NCBI GenBank assembly: GCA_910575545.1
Contig: CAJTFH010000014.1
Span: 1 to 64,000, forward strand
DNA: 64,000 nucleotides
Reading direction: 5' to 3'
Source: Bacteroidales bacterium
GTDB taxonomy: Bacteria; Bacteroidota; Bacteroidia; Bacteroidales; Muribaculaceae
The notes beneath the pieces are model-generated. The model did not search any database. It saw nothing but the letters and a program-made list of their open reading frames with translations, and had not been told where the DNA came from. Each line of letters opens with the position of its first letter. The stretch's first letter is position 1. Positions 45,869-55,304 of the stretch are shown here, in pieces. The translations under genes were made by a program, and so were the position numbers.

Positions 45869-46579
45869 ATGAGAATCCGCATTTTAGTCATCGACGACGA
45901 AGAATCTTATTGCGAAATACTGAAATACAACCTCGAAAAGGAAGGCTATGAAGTCGACACGGCCGACAGCGCCGAGACAGCCCTCGGCTACGACCTGTCG
46001 CTCTACCAGCTGATGATTGTCGACATCATGATGGAACGCCTCAGCGGATTCGATTTCGCAAAAAGGGTGCGCAACAATCCAGCCACCGAAACAACACCAA
46101 TAATATTCTGCTCGGCTCTCAACGGAGAAGACGAAACCGTAATGGGACTTAACATCGGTGCCGATGACTATATCACCAAACCTTTCACCATCGGAGAGGT
46201 CATAGCCCGCGTGCGCGCAGTGCTCCGCCGCACCCACGCCCCACAGCAGGTTGTTTATAATGTGTCGAAAACAACCTATGAGCCCGACATAACCTTTAAG
46301 ACAATGCGAATCAACCGCAACGAAAAAGCATGTTATATCAACGGCACAGAAATTCCTCTCAGCAGAAAGGAATTCGACCTGCTCCTATTCTTCCTGACAC
46401 ATCGCGAGCGAATCCACTCGCGCGATGAAATCATGAGCCAGGTGTGGGGTAACGTAGAAGTAACCAACCGCGCCATAGACACCAACATCACCCGTCTGCG
46501 CAAAAAAATCGCCCCTTACGGCGAAAACATAGTGACACGCCTCGGGTTCGGCTACGGATTCAAGGCCGACCTAAACTGA
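45869..46579 (+). CDS. OmpR-family response regulator
   Basis: A 236-residue two-component regulator. The receiver domain has acidic residues D9-D10, the phospho-acceptor Asp52 in LMIVDIMME, and Lys in ITKPF. The winged-helix output domain (about 140-234) is complete, with RAIDTNITRLRKKI as recognition helix and GFGYGF at the end. The kinase partner follows 53 bases later. The stimulus is unknown. Confidence 0.93.
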   Translation: MRIRILVIDDEESYCEILKYNLEKEGYEVDTADSAETALGYDLSLYQLMIVDIMMERLSGFDFAKRVRNNPATETTPIIFCSALNGEDETVMGLNIGADDYITKPFTIGEVIARVRAVLRRTHAPQQVVYNVSKTTYEPDITFKTMRINRNEKACYINGTEIPLSRKEFDLLLFFLTHRERIHSRDEIMSQVWGNVEVTNRAIDTNITRLRKKIAPYGENIVTRLGFGYGFKADLN

Positions 46580-46632
46580 CACACCCCTGGCTATAAACCG
46601 TAAACATCTGGACATACCAGCTCCACAAAACG

Positions 46633-48138
46633 ATGGTGCTCTCTAAAACAAGAATCAAATACCAATATCGGATGTTCCTCATGGCAAGCTTGTGTATATG
46701 GTTTGTCATGGGGTGTGTCGGATATTTCGAGTATCAGAACAAAAAGCAATATCTCACCACACTAATAACCAACCGGGTGGAATTCGCGGTGGGCAACATA
46801 TTCATGAACCATGAGAGAGGGCGCGACATAAAACCCTTCATGGACTTCATGGAATCAGCTTTTGTCAATACCGAGTTTGAAGACCTATGCATATCAATCT
46901 ACAACGCAAACAACGGGAGACTACTCTATTCAATCGGAGAACTCCACAACACATTGCCTGAAGAATTCGACGAACTCGAATTCGACACCCTTTACGACGG
47001 CTCACGCACCCAGAGGAAACACTACGTCAAACTCCCCACAGGCGAAAAGATGTTTTTCTGTTCACGACGCATATCAACCGACGGGGAACTCGCCGCAAAA
47101 GTATACCTGCCGTTAAACTCAAGCGTTGAAAAACACCTGGATGTAGGCCTCCCTTTCTGGATTATCATTTTCGGAGCCGGAATATTCGGAACAATACTCG
47201 CCTTCATAATAACAGCACATCAGGCAAAAAATGTAGTACTGCTCCACGACTTCGCCCAACGCGCAGCCGAAGACCGCGACTTTATCCCAATGGGCGATTT
47301 TCCCGCCGACGAAATCGGAGACATTTCCCGCCAGATTGTGGCAATCTACAACGCACGTATGCAAGCCAACGTGCGCCGCGAGCGGGAGCACGTAATTGCC
47401 CTGAAAGCCACCGAAGAGAAAAACCGCACCAAAAGGATGCTGACCGATAACATCAGCCACGAGCTGAAAACCCCTATCGGAATCATCCGCGCCTACATCG
47501 ACATGCTAATCAACCAGCCCGACATGCCAGAAGCCGACAGGCAGCATTTCCTGCAAAAAGCCCAGCAAAATGTTGAGCGCCTGGTGTCGATGCTCGCCGA
47601 CCTCTCCACAATGACACGCCTTGAAGAATCGAAATCAAACATCCCCATGAAAGAAATCGATTTCCACAACATGGCTACCACATTCGTCGAGGAAACCCTC
47701 CTGTCAGGAATAACCAAAGAAATGCAGCTGATATGCAACATTCCCGATGACTGCGTCATATTCGGAAACGAAGGCCTGCTGAACTCCGTGCTAAATAACC
47801 TGGTGAAAAACAGCGTAGCCTACTCACAGGGCACTGAAATGGGAATCGAATTCATCGGACGCTCACCAAGCTACTACACCTTCTCATTCTACGACAACGG
47901 AAACGGCGTTGCCGAAGAGCACCTCCCGCGACTGTTCGACCGCTTCTACCGCATCGACACAGGCCGTTCTCGGAAAGCCGGAGGCACCGGCCTAGGCCTG
48001 CCAATCGTCAAAAGCTCAATCAACACAATGGGCGGTTCAATCAGCGTGCGCAACCGCCGCAGCGGCGGCCTCGAATTCATATTCACCCTCCCCCGTCCAA
48101 AAAAACAGGCGGAAGCAGAAGCGATAAGTAAGAAATAA
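46633..48138 (+). CDS. Membrane sensor histidine kinase
   Basis: A 501-residue kinase. Membrane helices at about 14-31 and 172-195 bracket a periplasmic sensor domain of 140 residues. A HAMP-like linker and the dimerisation domain follow, with His276 in NISHELKTPIG. The ATP-binding domain has N box (LNSVLNNLVKNSVAY), DNGNGV and GGTGLGLPIVKS. The gene partners the upstream response regulator. The last residues (AEAISKK) lie in a simple repeat. Confidence 0.93.
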   Translation: MVLSKTRIKYQYRMFLMASLCIWFVMGCVGYFEYQNKKQYLTTLITNRVEFAVGNIFMNHERGRDIKPFMDFMESAFVNTEFEDLCISIYNANNGRLLYSIGELHNTLPEEFDELEFDTLYDGSRTQRKHYVKLPTGEKMFFCSRRISTDGELAAKVYLPLNSSVEKHLDVGLPFWIIIFGAGIFGTILAFIITAHQAKNVVLLHDFAQRAAEDRDFIPMGDFPADEIGDISRQIVAIYNARMQANVRREREHVIALKATEEKNRTKRMLTDNISHELKTPIGIIRAYIDMLINQPDMPEADRQHFLQKAQQNVERLVSMLADLSTMTRLEESKSNIPMKEIDFHNMATTFVEETLLSGITKEMQLICNIPDDCVIFGNEGLLNSVLNNLVKNSVAYSQGTEMGIEFIGRSPSYYTFSFYDNGNGVAEEHLPRLFDRFYRIDTGRSRKAGGTGLGLPIVKSSINTMGGSISVRNRRSGGLEFIFTLPRPKKQAEAEAISKK

Positions 48139-48297
48139 GCAGTCGTTTAGACTGAGATAATAAGTTGACAAAGTAAACAAAAGAAGCCGTAAGTTGCCAT
48201 ACAATTTGCAATCTACGACTTCTTACGTTCTATTTCCTACTACACGACTTCTTATTTCGTACTACACGACTTCTTATTTCGTACTTCTTACTTCTAT
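48139..48297. repeat. Repeat-rich region between convergent kinase and DUF389 genes
   Basis: A 22-bp unit TACTACACGACTTCTTATTTCG occurs twice in tandem (48238-48259, 48260-48281). Related words run outward and enter the last codons of both genes. AGAAGcCGTA at about 48183-48192 can pair with TACGaCTTCT near 48214-48223, which may terminate both transcripts. Confidence 0.6.
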
Positions 48298-49650
48298 CAA
48301 CCTTATATCATTCACCCTCAGGCGGGCTTCAAGATAGCGGACAAATTCCGTCTGCTGGGCCATATTCATCGGACGTCCGTATTGCACCAATGCAATATTA
48401 ACCGTATCAAGGCCTCCCGTTGCAATATCACCGAACACAGCCTTGGTGATAGCTATCTCAGACACCTGCGGGAACACCACCTTCAATTCCGGCGCCAGAC
48501 GCGATGCTATCGAATCATGCTCCTGACGGGTGGCAAGAATCTGCCGTAAAGAATCGATAGCCTCCTGTTTCTGCACAAGCGAGTTTTGTGCAATCTCATA
48601 TATCTGCCTAACAGAATGTCCCACCATCTCGACACTATTGTCGAACCTTCCTCCGTCACCCTGCACAATGTTGAGCTTAGCCCCCTGCAAGCCATAAAAA
48701 GGCATCTTCGCACCAAGGGCAAGCTCCAATGAATCCTGCGGCAAAGTTTTCCCAATCAGCGTCACCGTAATGGTCTTAACCCCTTTCTGCACCGTAGCCG
48801 AATGGCTCAGAACCTGTGTCGACTGAAAACGGAACTCGTCATTGACAAACCTCGTCACATTCATTTCAAAACGTTCCTTGGTCAGCATATTATAAGTCAG
48901 ATATATGCTTGGAAGAAGTGTAAGCACTGCAACAGTATATACAATCCGCTTCATTTTCTTTGCCCGCTGAGGCACAGCCGACTGTATCTTACTGAATTTC
49001 ATCAGCTTCACACCAATAAAAGTAGCCAGGCAGATATATATCGAATTAATCAGAAACAGATAAAGCGCTCCGAAAAAATAACTCAGCTGCCATGTGGCAA
49101 GACCATAACCTACAGTGCAGAGCGGCGGCATAAGCGCCGTGGCTATCGCAACACCCGGAATCACATTCCCTTTGTTCTTCGACGCTATCGCAAAAATCCC
49201 CGCACCACCTCCGAAAAAGCCGATAAACACATCATAGATCGTAGGCGAAGTGCGGGCCAGAAGCTCACTATGACCCTCGCTGACTGGCGAAAGCAGGAAA
49301 TAAAGACACGAGGCAAGCACCGAAAAAGCCGCAGCAACAGTCAGATTGCGCATCGACCTTTTCACAAGCTCGAAATCTTCAACTCCTATACCAAGCCCCA
49401 GCCCTATGATTGGCCCCATAAGAGGCGATATAAGCATCGCTCCTATAATCACAGCCGTTGAATTAGTGTTCAGACCAAGCGACGCAATCAAAATGGCAAA
49501 CACCAGAATGATGATGTTAGTGCCTTTAAAAGTGACGCCCTCACGAATTGACTGCTCGGCCTCCTGCTCTGGCACCAGAAATCCCGACAGGGAAAAATAA
49601 CCCTTCAGACCATCTCCTAAAACCTGAAAAAACTTATTAGAGTTTCCCAT
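48274..49650 (-). CDS. DUF389 membrane protein
   Basis: A 458-residue protein of the uncharacterised DUF389/TIGR00341 type. A short N-terminus leads to about five or six membrane helices with the conserved NTNSTAVIIGAMLISPLMGP and GNVIPGVAIATALMPPLCTV stretches, then a coiled, soluble C-terminal part (about 260-458). No biochemical role is established for the family. The C-terminal VRSTK lies in the 48.2 kb repeat, so the end may be altered. A -7 word sits only about 12 bases before the ATG. Confidence 0.85.
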   Translation of the reverse strand: MGNSNKFFQVLGDGLKGYFSLSGFLVPEQEAEQSIREGVTFKGTNIIILVFAILIASLGLNTNSTAVIIGAMLISPLMGPIIGLGLGIGVEDFELVKRSMRNLTVAAAFSVLASCLYFLLSPVSEGHSELLARTSPTIYDVFIGFFGGGAGIFAIASKNKGNVIPGVAIATALMPPLCTVGYGLATWQLSYFFGALYLFLINSIYICLATFIGVKLMKFSKIQSAVPQRAKKMKRIVYTVAVLTLLPSIYLTYNMLTKERFEMNVTRFVNDEFRFQSTQVLSHSATVQKGVKTITVTLIGKTLPQDSLELALGAKMPFYGLQGAKLNIVQGDGGRFDNSVEMVGHSVRQIYEIAQNSLVQKQEAIDSLRQILATRQEHDSIASRLAPELKVVFPQVSEIAITKAVFGDIATGGLDTVNIALVQYGRPMNMAQQTEFVRYLEARLRVNDIRLIEVRSTK

Positions 49651-49661
49651 AAGTAAGTTGT

Positions 49662-49669
49662 CAAAATTA
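49662..49669 (-). promoter_or_regulatory. -7 promoter word for the DUF389 gene
   Basis: TAATTTTG on the minus strand. It is only 12 bases from the ATG, so the leader would be about 5 bases or the real promoter lies elsewhere. Confidence 0.35.
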
Positions 49670-49849
49670 TTTTATATTATCGGAGAGAGATTTCTTGAGG
49701 GATTTTAGCCTGAGGATGAAGGAGCGTAATTGTCTACACGAATGAAGATAACGGCCAAAAGCGCAGAAAAAGCTCCACCGATAATATAAAGTCTGAAGAT
49801 TCATAATATGCGTAATAATTTTGATGACTTATTATACATAAAATTGCTC

Positions 49850-50770
49850 CTATATTCCCTTCTTAGCGGCCTCCAGCCTACTTATAACCTCCCCGGCAAG
49901 GTCTTCACAATGCGCGTCGAGCCATACCACCGAATCATCCTTCTTAAGCCATGTCAGTTGCTTTTTCGCAAAAACGCGAGTGTTTTTCTGCAACCGTGCC
50001 ACAGCCGTAGCCAAATCCCACTCCCCGTCAAGATAGCGGAACATCTCCTTATATCCCACCGTATTAAGTGAATTCAGCCGGCGCTTTCCGATAACCGAGC
50101 GGGCCTCGTCAAGCAATCCATGTTCAACCATATCCTCAACCCTCACGTTAATCCGTCTGAAAAGCTCCTCCCTTTCATAAGCAATGGCGAATTTCATGAC
50201 CTTGAACCCGCGCGTTTTCCTGGCTCCGGTTCGCAGTTCGGAATAAGGGCGCCCGGCCTCCAGGCATATTTCAACAGCATGAACCAGCCTTTTGTGGTTA
50301 TTCTGGTCTACTTGCCCATAATAAACCGGATCGAGTTCTTCAAGCCGCTGTCTCACACCCTCAATCCCCTTTTTTTCAAGCAAACCGTAAGCCTCCTTCC
50401 TGACCTCTTCCGAAATTGTGGGAAGTTCATCAATCCCATTGGTCACAGCATCCACATAAAGCATCGATCCCCCGCAAAGAATCGCATAATCGCTCCGGCT
50501 GAACAGCTCCGGCAGCAACGCCATGACATCGGTCTCAAACCTGGCTGCACTATAATAGTCTTCCAGTTCCAGACACCCGACAAAATGATGCCTTGCCGCA
50601 GCAAGTTCGTCGGCATCAGGCGCAGCCGTGCCTATCGGCAATGCCTTGAATAGCTGGCGCGAATCGGCCGAGATGATTTCACATCCGAGCCGTCGCGCCA
50701 GATCTATGCTCAATTTGGTTTTGCCACTACCGGTCGGCCCGGTAACGACAATCAGTGTCTTCTCAGCCAT
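49850..50770 (-). CDS. miaA: tRNA dimethylallyltransferase
   Basis: It adds dimethylallyl to A37 of UNN-decoding tRNAs. The 306-residue enzyme has the P-loop TGPTGSGKTKLSID, the DSRQLFKALPIGTA block and the tRNA-binding TVGYKEMF region. It starts directly after the pepT stop (TGA then ATG), so the two are one unit. Confidence 0.96.
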   Translation of the reverse strand: MAEKTLIVVTGPTGSGKTKLSIDLARRLGCEIISADSRQLFKALPIGTAAPDADELAAARHHFVGCLELEDYYSAARFETDVMALLPELFSRSDYAILCGGSMLYVDAVTNGIDELPTISEEVRKEAYGLLEKKGIEGVRQRLEELDPVYYGQVDQNNHKRLVHAVEICLEAGRPYSELRTGARKTRGFKVMKFAIAYEREELFRRINVRVEDMVEHGLLDEARSVIGKRRLNSLNTVGYKEMFRYLDGEWDLATAVARLQKNTRVFAKKQLTWLKKDDSVVWLDAHCEDLAGEVISRLEAAKKGI

Positions 50771-51994
50771 TCATCTCCCCCGGCCTACAAGACGGACAAT
50801 CTCAACAATAACACGCTCAGCCTTTTCCATCGACTGCACCGGCACAAACTCATAACGCCCGTGGAAATTAAGCCCACCTGCGAAGATATTGGGACAAGGA
50901 AGACCTTTAAACGAAAGCTGCGCACCGTCTGTACCCCCACGGATAGGCTGGACTTTCGGTTTCACACCCGCAAGTTTCATAGCCTCTTCGGCAACATCTA
51001 TGATATGCATCACCGGCTCTATTTTCTCACGCATATTGAAATACTGGTCTTTGATTTCAATCGTGGCGCAACCGGGAAATTCATGATTGGTCTTGCGGGT
51101 CAGATGCTCCAGCTCCTTCTTTCTACGCTCGAAACGGTCGCGGTCATGGTCACGGATTATATACGTCAGCGTAGTCTCCTCAACACTCCCTTCGATATTG
51201 ACCAAATGGTAGAAACCCTCATAACCTTCGGTATGCTCGGGCGTTTCCCAACGCGGAAGCATCAGGATGAACTGGTTTGCGATACGTATGGAATTGACCA
51301 TCTTATGCTTGGCATAACCAGGATGCACGTTGCGCCCTTTAAATGTAACCTTGGCAACAGCGGCATTGAAATTCTCGAATTCCAGTTCACCGACCTCTCC
51401 GCCGTCCATTGTGTATCCCCAGTCGGCGCCGAAACGCTCAACATCAAATTTATGCGCTCCCTGCCCGATCTCCTCATCCGGATTAAACGCGATACGGATT
51501 TTTCCATGCTCGATTTCCGGATGAAGCTGAAGATACTCAACTGCTGTGATGATTTCTGCAACCCCGGCCTTATCGTCAGCACCAAGCAGCGTAGTGCCGT
51601 CGGTAACAATCAAGTCATCACCTATATAATTTAGCATCTCGGGGAACTCTGTAGGACGCAACACAATCCCATCCTTCTCGTTCAACACAATATCCCCGCC
51701 CTCATAATTCTTCACTATGCGGGGATTGACATTCCGCCCAGACATATCGGGCGATGTGTCGAGATGGGCAATGAAACCGACAGTAGGCACATCACGGTCG
51801 ATATTGGCCGGCAATGTCGCCATCAGGTAGCCGTTTTCATCAAGAGTTATATCCTCAAGTCCCATTTCATGCAGTTCCTTTTCAAGAGCCTGCGCAAACA
51901 CCATCTGACCGGGTGTAGACGGTGTCATATTCGTAAGTTCATCACTCTGAGTGTCAAACTTAACATATTTCAGAAATCTTTCAGTCAAATTCAT
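50771..51994 (-). CDS. pepT: Peptidase T (tripeptide aminopeptidase)
   Basis: An M20B zinc exopeptidase that cleaves the N-terminal residue of tripeptides in the cytoplasm. The 407-residue product has the first metal motif [10 protein letters not shown], the bridging Asp in [10 protein letters not shown], the catalytic Glu pair in [10 protein letters not shown], and the C-terminal [16 protein letters not shown]. It is transcribed ahead of miaA. Confidence 0.95.
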   Translation of the reverse strand: MNLTERFLKYVKFDTQSDELTNMTPSTPGQMVFAQALEKELHEMGLEDITLDENGYLMATLPANIDRDVPTVGFIAHLDTSPDMSGRNVNPRIVKNYEGGDIVLNEKDGIVLRPTEFPEMLNYIGDDLIVTDGTTLLGADDKAGVAEIITAVEYLQLHPEIEHGKIRIAFNPDEEIGQGAHKFDVERFGADWGYTMDGGEVGELEFENFNAAVAKVTFKGRNVHPGYAKHKMVNSIRIANQFILMLPRWETPEHTEGYEGFYHLVNIEGSVEETTLTYIIRDHDRDRFERRKKELEHLTRKTNHEFPGCATIEIKDQYFNMREKIEPVMHIIDVAEEAMKLAGVKPKVQPIRGGTDGAQLSFKGLPCPNIFAGGLNFHGRYEFVPVQSMEKAERVIVEIVRLVGRGR

Positions 51995-52041
51995 CTTGCG
52001 TCAGTTTTTCGTGGTCAATATTTTTTTGTGAAATTTTTCTA

Positions 52042-52069
52042 CAAAGTTAACGTTTCTCCCGCAAAATTA
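52042..52069 (-). promoter_or_regulatory. Two -7 promoter words upstream of pepT
   Basis: The minus strand reads TAACTTTG at 52049-52042 and TAATTTTG at 52069-52062. Both point toward pepT-miaA. Confidence 0.5.
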
Positions 52070-52161
52070 CAGAAAGTCACTCCCACTTTCCTATCCTTAA
52101 AATCCGGAAAAAGCAATATTATCCCCCGCACATCGTTTTCCCTATAGGAAAAACGCTTTTT

Positions 52162-55100
52162 TTGAAGAGGTGCATCCACATATCAGCGATAGCAGCCTTG
52201 GCTCTGATAGCCATGGCAATATCTGCATGTTCTCCAAAGAAAAACAATGCGGCAACACGCAACTACCAAGCGTTCATAACCCGCTACAACATCCATTTCA
52301 ACGGCGACACCCACTACAAAGAAACCCTCAAGGAGATGGAAACAGCCTATGAAGACGACTATTCCAGACTCCTTTTCATCCATCCGGCTGCTGCCAAAGC
52401 CGACGAAAAAGCCCCACAGCCATCAGGCAATTTCGACCGCTCAATTGAAAAAGCTCAGAAAGCCATTCAGCTCCGCTCCATAAAAAAGAAGCCTAAAAAG
52501 AAACCGGGGAAAAGTTCCGACCCGGCCTACAAAGCATGGCTCAAACGCGAGGAATACAATCCGTTCCTCCACAACTCATGGCTGATGATGGGGCGCAGCC
52601 AATATCTCAACGGCGACTTCTTAGGCGCCGCTTCAACCTTTTTCTACATTTCGAAGCACTTCCCATGGCTTGAGGCAACAGTAACAGAAGCAAAATTGTG
52701 GGAAGCCCGCGCATACTGCGCCATGGACTGGCTCTTCGAGGCAGAAAACATCCTTTCGCGCATAAAACCCGAACAGCTCTCTTCAAAAACACTTAAAGAG
52801 CTATATTTCACAACCTACGCCGACTTCAACATACGCTCGAAAGAATATGCCGATGCCATACCCCTTCTTGAAAAAGGACTGAAACTATCATCCGGCCCGC
52901 AGAAAACACGTCTCAATTTCCTGCTGGGGCAACTCTACACCCTGACCGGCAACAAAGAAGCCGCATATCTCGCCTACAAAAAAGCCGGAAGCAACTCAAA
53001 CGCAACATACCGCACAAAATTCAACGCCCGCATCAAACAGAGCGAAGTCTACACCGGCGACGACATAACCCCGGAGGTCAACGCACTGCGTCGCATGGTG
53101 CGCTACGACCGCAACAAAGAATACCTCGACCAGGTCTATTATGCCATCGGCAACCTCTACCTATCCCGGCGCGACACCCTCAAAGCCATCGAGAACTACG
53201 AACTCGCAGCAGAGAAATCAACCCGCAACGGCATCGATAAAGCCATCTCGCAACTAACACTCGGAGGCCTCTACTACGACCTTCGGAAATATTCCAAAGC
53301 GCAGCCTTGCTACTCTGAAGCCGTTCCTCTGATTCCCGAAACATATCCCGACTACAAAAAACTGAAAAAGCGTAGCGACCTGCTCGATGAACTGGCTGTT
53401 TACTCCCAGAATGTCGAACTCCAGGATTCGCTTCTGCGCCTTGCCGCAATGACCCCGGAGCAGCAACTCGCCGCAGTCAACAAAATCATCGAAGAACTCA
53501 AGAAAAAAGAGAAAGAAGAAGCCGAAGCGGCAGCACGCGAAGAATTTCTCGCTAACCGCGACGCAATGGGCAACACCATGGGCGGATCATCTTCCAAAGC
53601 TCCCCAGACATTCGCAATGAACACCGGCGACGACTCATGGTACTTCTACAACACCGCCACCAAAAATGCCGGCCGGACCGAGTTCCAGAAACGCTGGGGT
53701 AACCGCAAGCTCGAAGACGATTGGCGTCGGCGGAATAAATCATCATTCAACTTCAACGACTTCGGAAGCTCATCGTCTGACGACGAATCTGAAGAACTTG
53801 CCGACGAATCTGAACCCACAGACTCCGTCGCCACGCCCGACGCCAAAGAAGCCGAAAAAGAAAACGACCCCCATTATCCCGAATATTATCTCAAACAGAT
53901 CCCAAAAACCGACGCCGAAAAACAGACCGCTAACGACGTCATCCAGGAAGGCCTCTATAACATGGGGGTTATCCTCAAAGATAAGCTCGAAGACTTCCCT
54001 GCAGCCGAAACCGAATTTGAGACACTCCTCAACCGATACCCCGACAACATCTACCGCCTCGACGCCTACTATAACCTCTACCTGATGTTCACCCGCGCAG
54101 GCAACATGACCAAGGCCGAGCTTTACCGAAGCCTTATATTATCCGATTTCCCCGATTCGAAATACGGCATCGCAATGCGCGACCCCGACTATATCGGAAA
54201 CCTCCGCCGGATGATGGAAATCGAAAACCGGCTCTACGACGATGCCCTCCAGGCTTATTTCGACAACGACAATGCACGTGTCCATTCGGTCTACAACACC
54301 GTAAGCACTGAATATCCACTTAGCAAACTGATGCCGAAATTCATGTTTCTTGAAGCCCTCGCCTACGTAACCGACCATAACTCCGAAAGTTTCAAAAACA
54401 CCCTCATGCTCATGCTTGAGCGATACCCCGACACAGACCTCTCCCCCTATGCATCCTCCTATCTCAAAGGGATTGCCCAAGGTAAAAAGCTCAATGAAGG
54501 TGCTGCGAACATGCGCGGTATGCTTTGGGATACGCGCCTGTCAAACGACTCTACTGCCGTGGCATCCGACACCCCTGTCGAATTTGAAATAAATGCCGAC
54601 GATGAGCAATACCTGATTCTGCTTTATCCGACCGACATCATTTCTCCAAACGGATTGCTCTACGACGTTGCCCGTCACAACTTCGCATCATTTGTCGTAA
54701 AGGATTTCGATCTCGAACAAATGAATTTCGGCCGTCTCGGGCTATTGATTATCAAGGGATTCGAAAATCTCAACGAAATAAACCACTATCGGAAGGTCAT
54801 GGCCGCATCCCAGTCGATGAAACTCCCGCCGGAAATCAGGCCCGTAGTGATTTCCGCCAAAAACTTCGACACACTGCTTAAAAGCGGCCGGTCATTCGAC
54901 GACTACTTCTCATTCATGCGCGATAAAACCTACCGCAACACCGAAGAGTCAGTTCTCCCGCCTGAATTCTTCGGACCCTCCGAAGGCCTCTCCCCAGAAG
55001 AAGCAGCCGAATCCCCTGTGGTTCCAGCTCCCCAACCATCGTCAACCTCTGACACGTCTGACATGCCTGACACGTCTGACATCTCGGATAAATCAGATAA

Positions 55101-55260
55101 AACCGCTCAGCCCGACAAAGCCGGCGTCTCGGATTCCCAAACCCAGCCTGTCGAAAAATCGCCAAAACCGAATCCGGCCTCAAAACCGGCATCGCCACCC
55201 ACCCCGTCACTTCCCGAATTCGACCCAGGCTCTGAAGGCGACGACCCCCTTCTCGATTAA
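52162..55260 (+). CDS. porW: TPR lipoprotein of the type IX secretion system (PorW/SprE)
   Basis: A 1032-residue outer-membrane-associated lipoprotein. The start is TTG 52162, the only one giving a signal peptide and a lipobox ending at Cys23 (AISAC). The conserved NYQAFITRYNIHFNGDTHY follows. TPR repeats fill about 140-470 and 620-800; between lies a low-complexity acidic linker. A disordered Pro/Ser/Thr/Asp tail with DTSDMPDTSDISDKSDK repeats ends the protein. PorW/SprE links the T9SS ring to PorX signalling. The next gene is porX, which supports the assignment. Confidence 0.85.
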   Translation: MKRCIHISAIAALALIAMAISACSPKKNNAATRNYQAFITRYNIHFNGDTHYKETLKEMETAYEDDYSRLLFIHPAAAKADEKAPQPSGNFDRSIEKAQKAIQLRSIKKKPKKKPGKSSDPAYKAWLKREEYNPFLHNSWLMMGRSQYLNGDFLGAASTFFYISKHFPWLEATVTEAKLWEARAYCAMDWLFEAENILSRIKPEQLSSKTLKELYFTTYADFNIRSKEYADAIPLLEKGLKLSSGPQKTRLNFLLGQLYTLTGNKEAAYLAYKKAGSNSNATYRTKFNARIKQSEVYTGDDITPEVNALRRMVRYDRNKEYLDQVYYAIGNLYLSRRDTLKAIENYELAAEKSTRNGIDKAISQLTLGGLYYDLRKYSKAQPCYSEAVPLIPETYPDYKKLKKRSDLLDELAVYSQNVELQDSLLRLAAMTPEQQLAAVNKIIEELKKKEKEEAEAAAREEFLANRDAMGNTMGGSSSKAPQTFAMNTGDDSWYFYNTATKNAGRTEFQKRWGNRKLEDDWRRRNKSSFNFNDFGSSSSDDESEELADESEPTDSVATPDAKEAEKENDPHYPEYYLKQIPKTDAEKQTANDVIQEGLYNMGVILKDKLEDFPAAETEFETLLNRYPDNIYRLDAYYNLYLMFTRAGNMTKAELYRSLILSDFPDSKYGIAMRDPDYIGNLRRMMEIENRLYDDALQAYFDNDNARVHSVYNTVSTEYPLSKLMPKFMFLEALAYVTDHNSESFKNTLMLMLERYPDTDLSPYASSYLKGIAQGKKLNEGAANMRGMLWDTRLSNDSTAVASDTPVEFEINADDEQYLILLYPTDIISPNGLLYDVARHNFASFVVKDFDLEQMNFGRLGLLIIKGFENLNEINHYRKVMAASQSMKLPPEIRPVVISAKNFDTLLKSGRSFDDYFSFMRDKTYRNTEESVLPPEFFGPSEGLSPEEAAESPVVPAPQPSSTSDTSDMPDTSDISDKSDKTAQPDKAGVSDSQTQPVEKSPKPNPASKPASPPTPSLPEFDPGSEGDDPLLD

Positions 55261-55304
55261 ACCACCACTCTCCTTCAAAAACATATAAGCTAAGAACCGC
55301 CACA

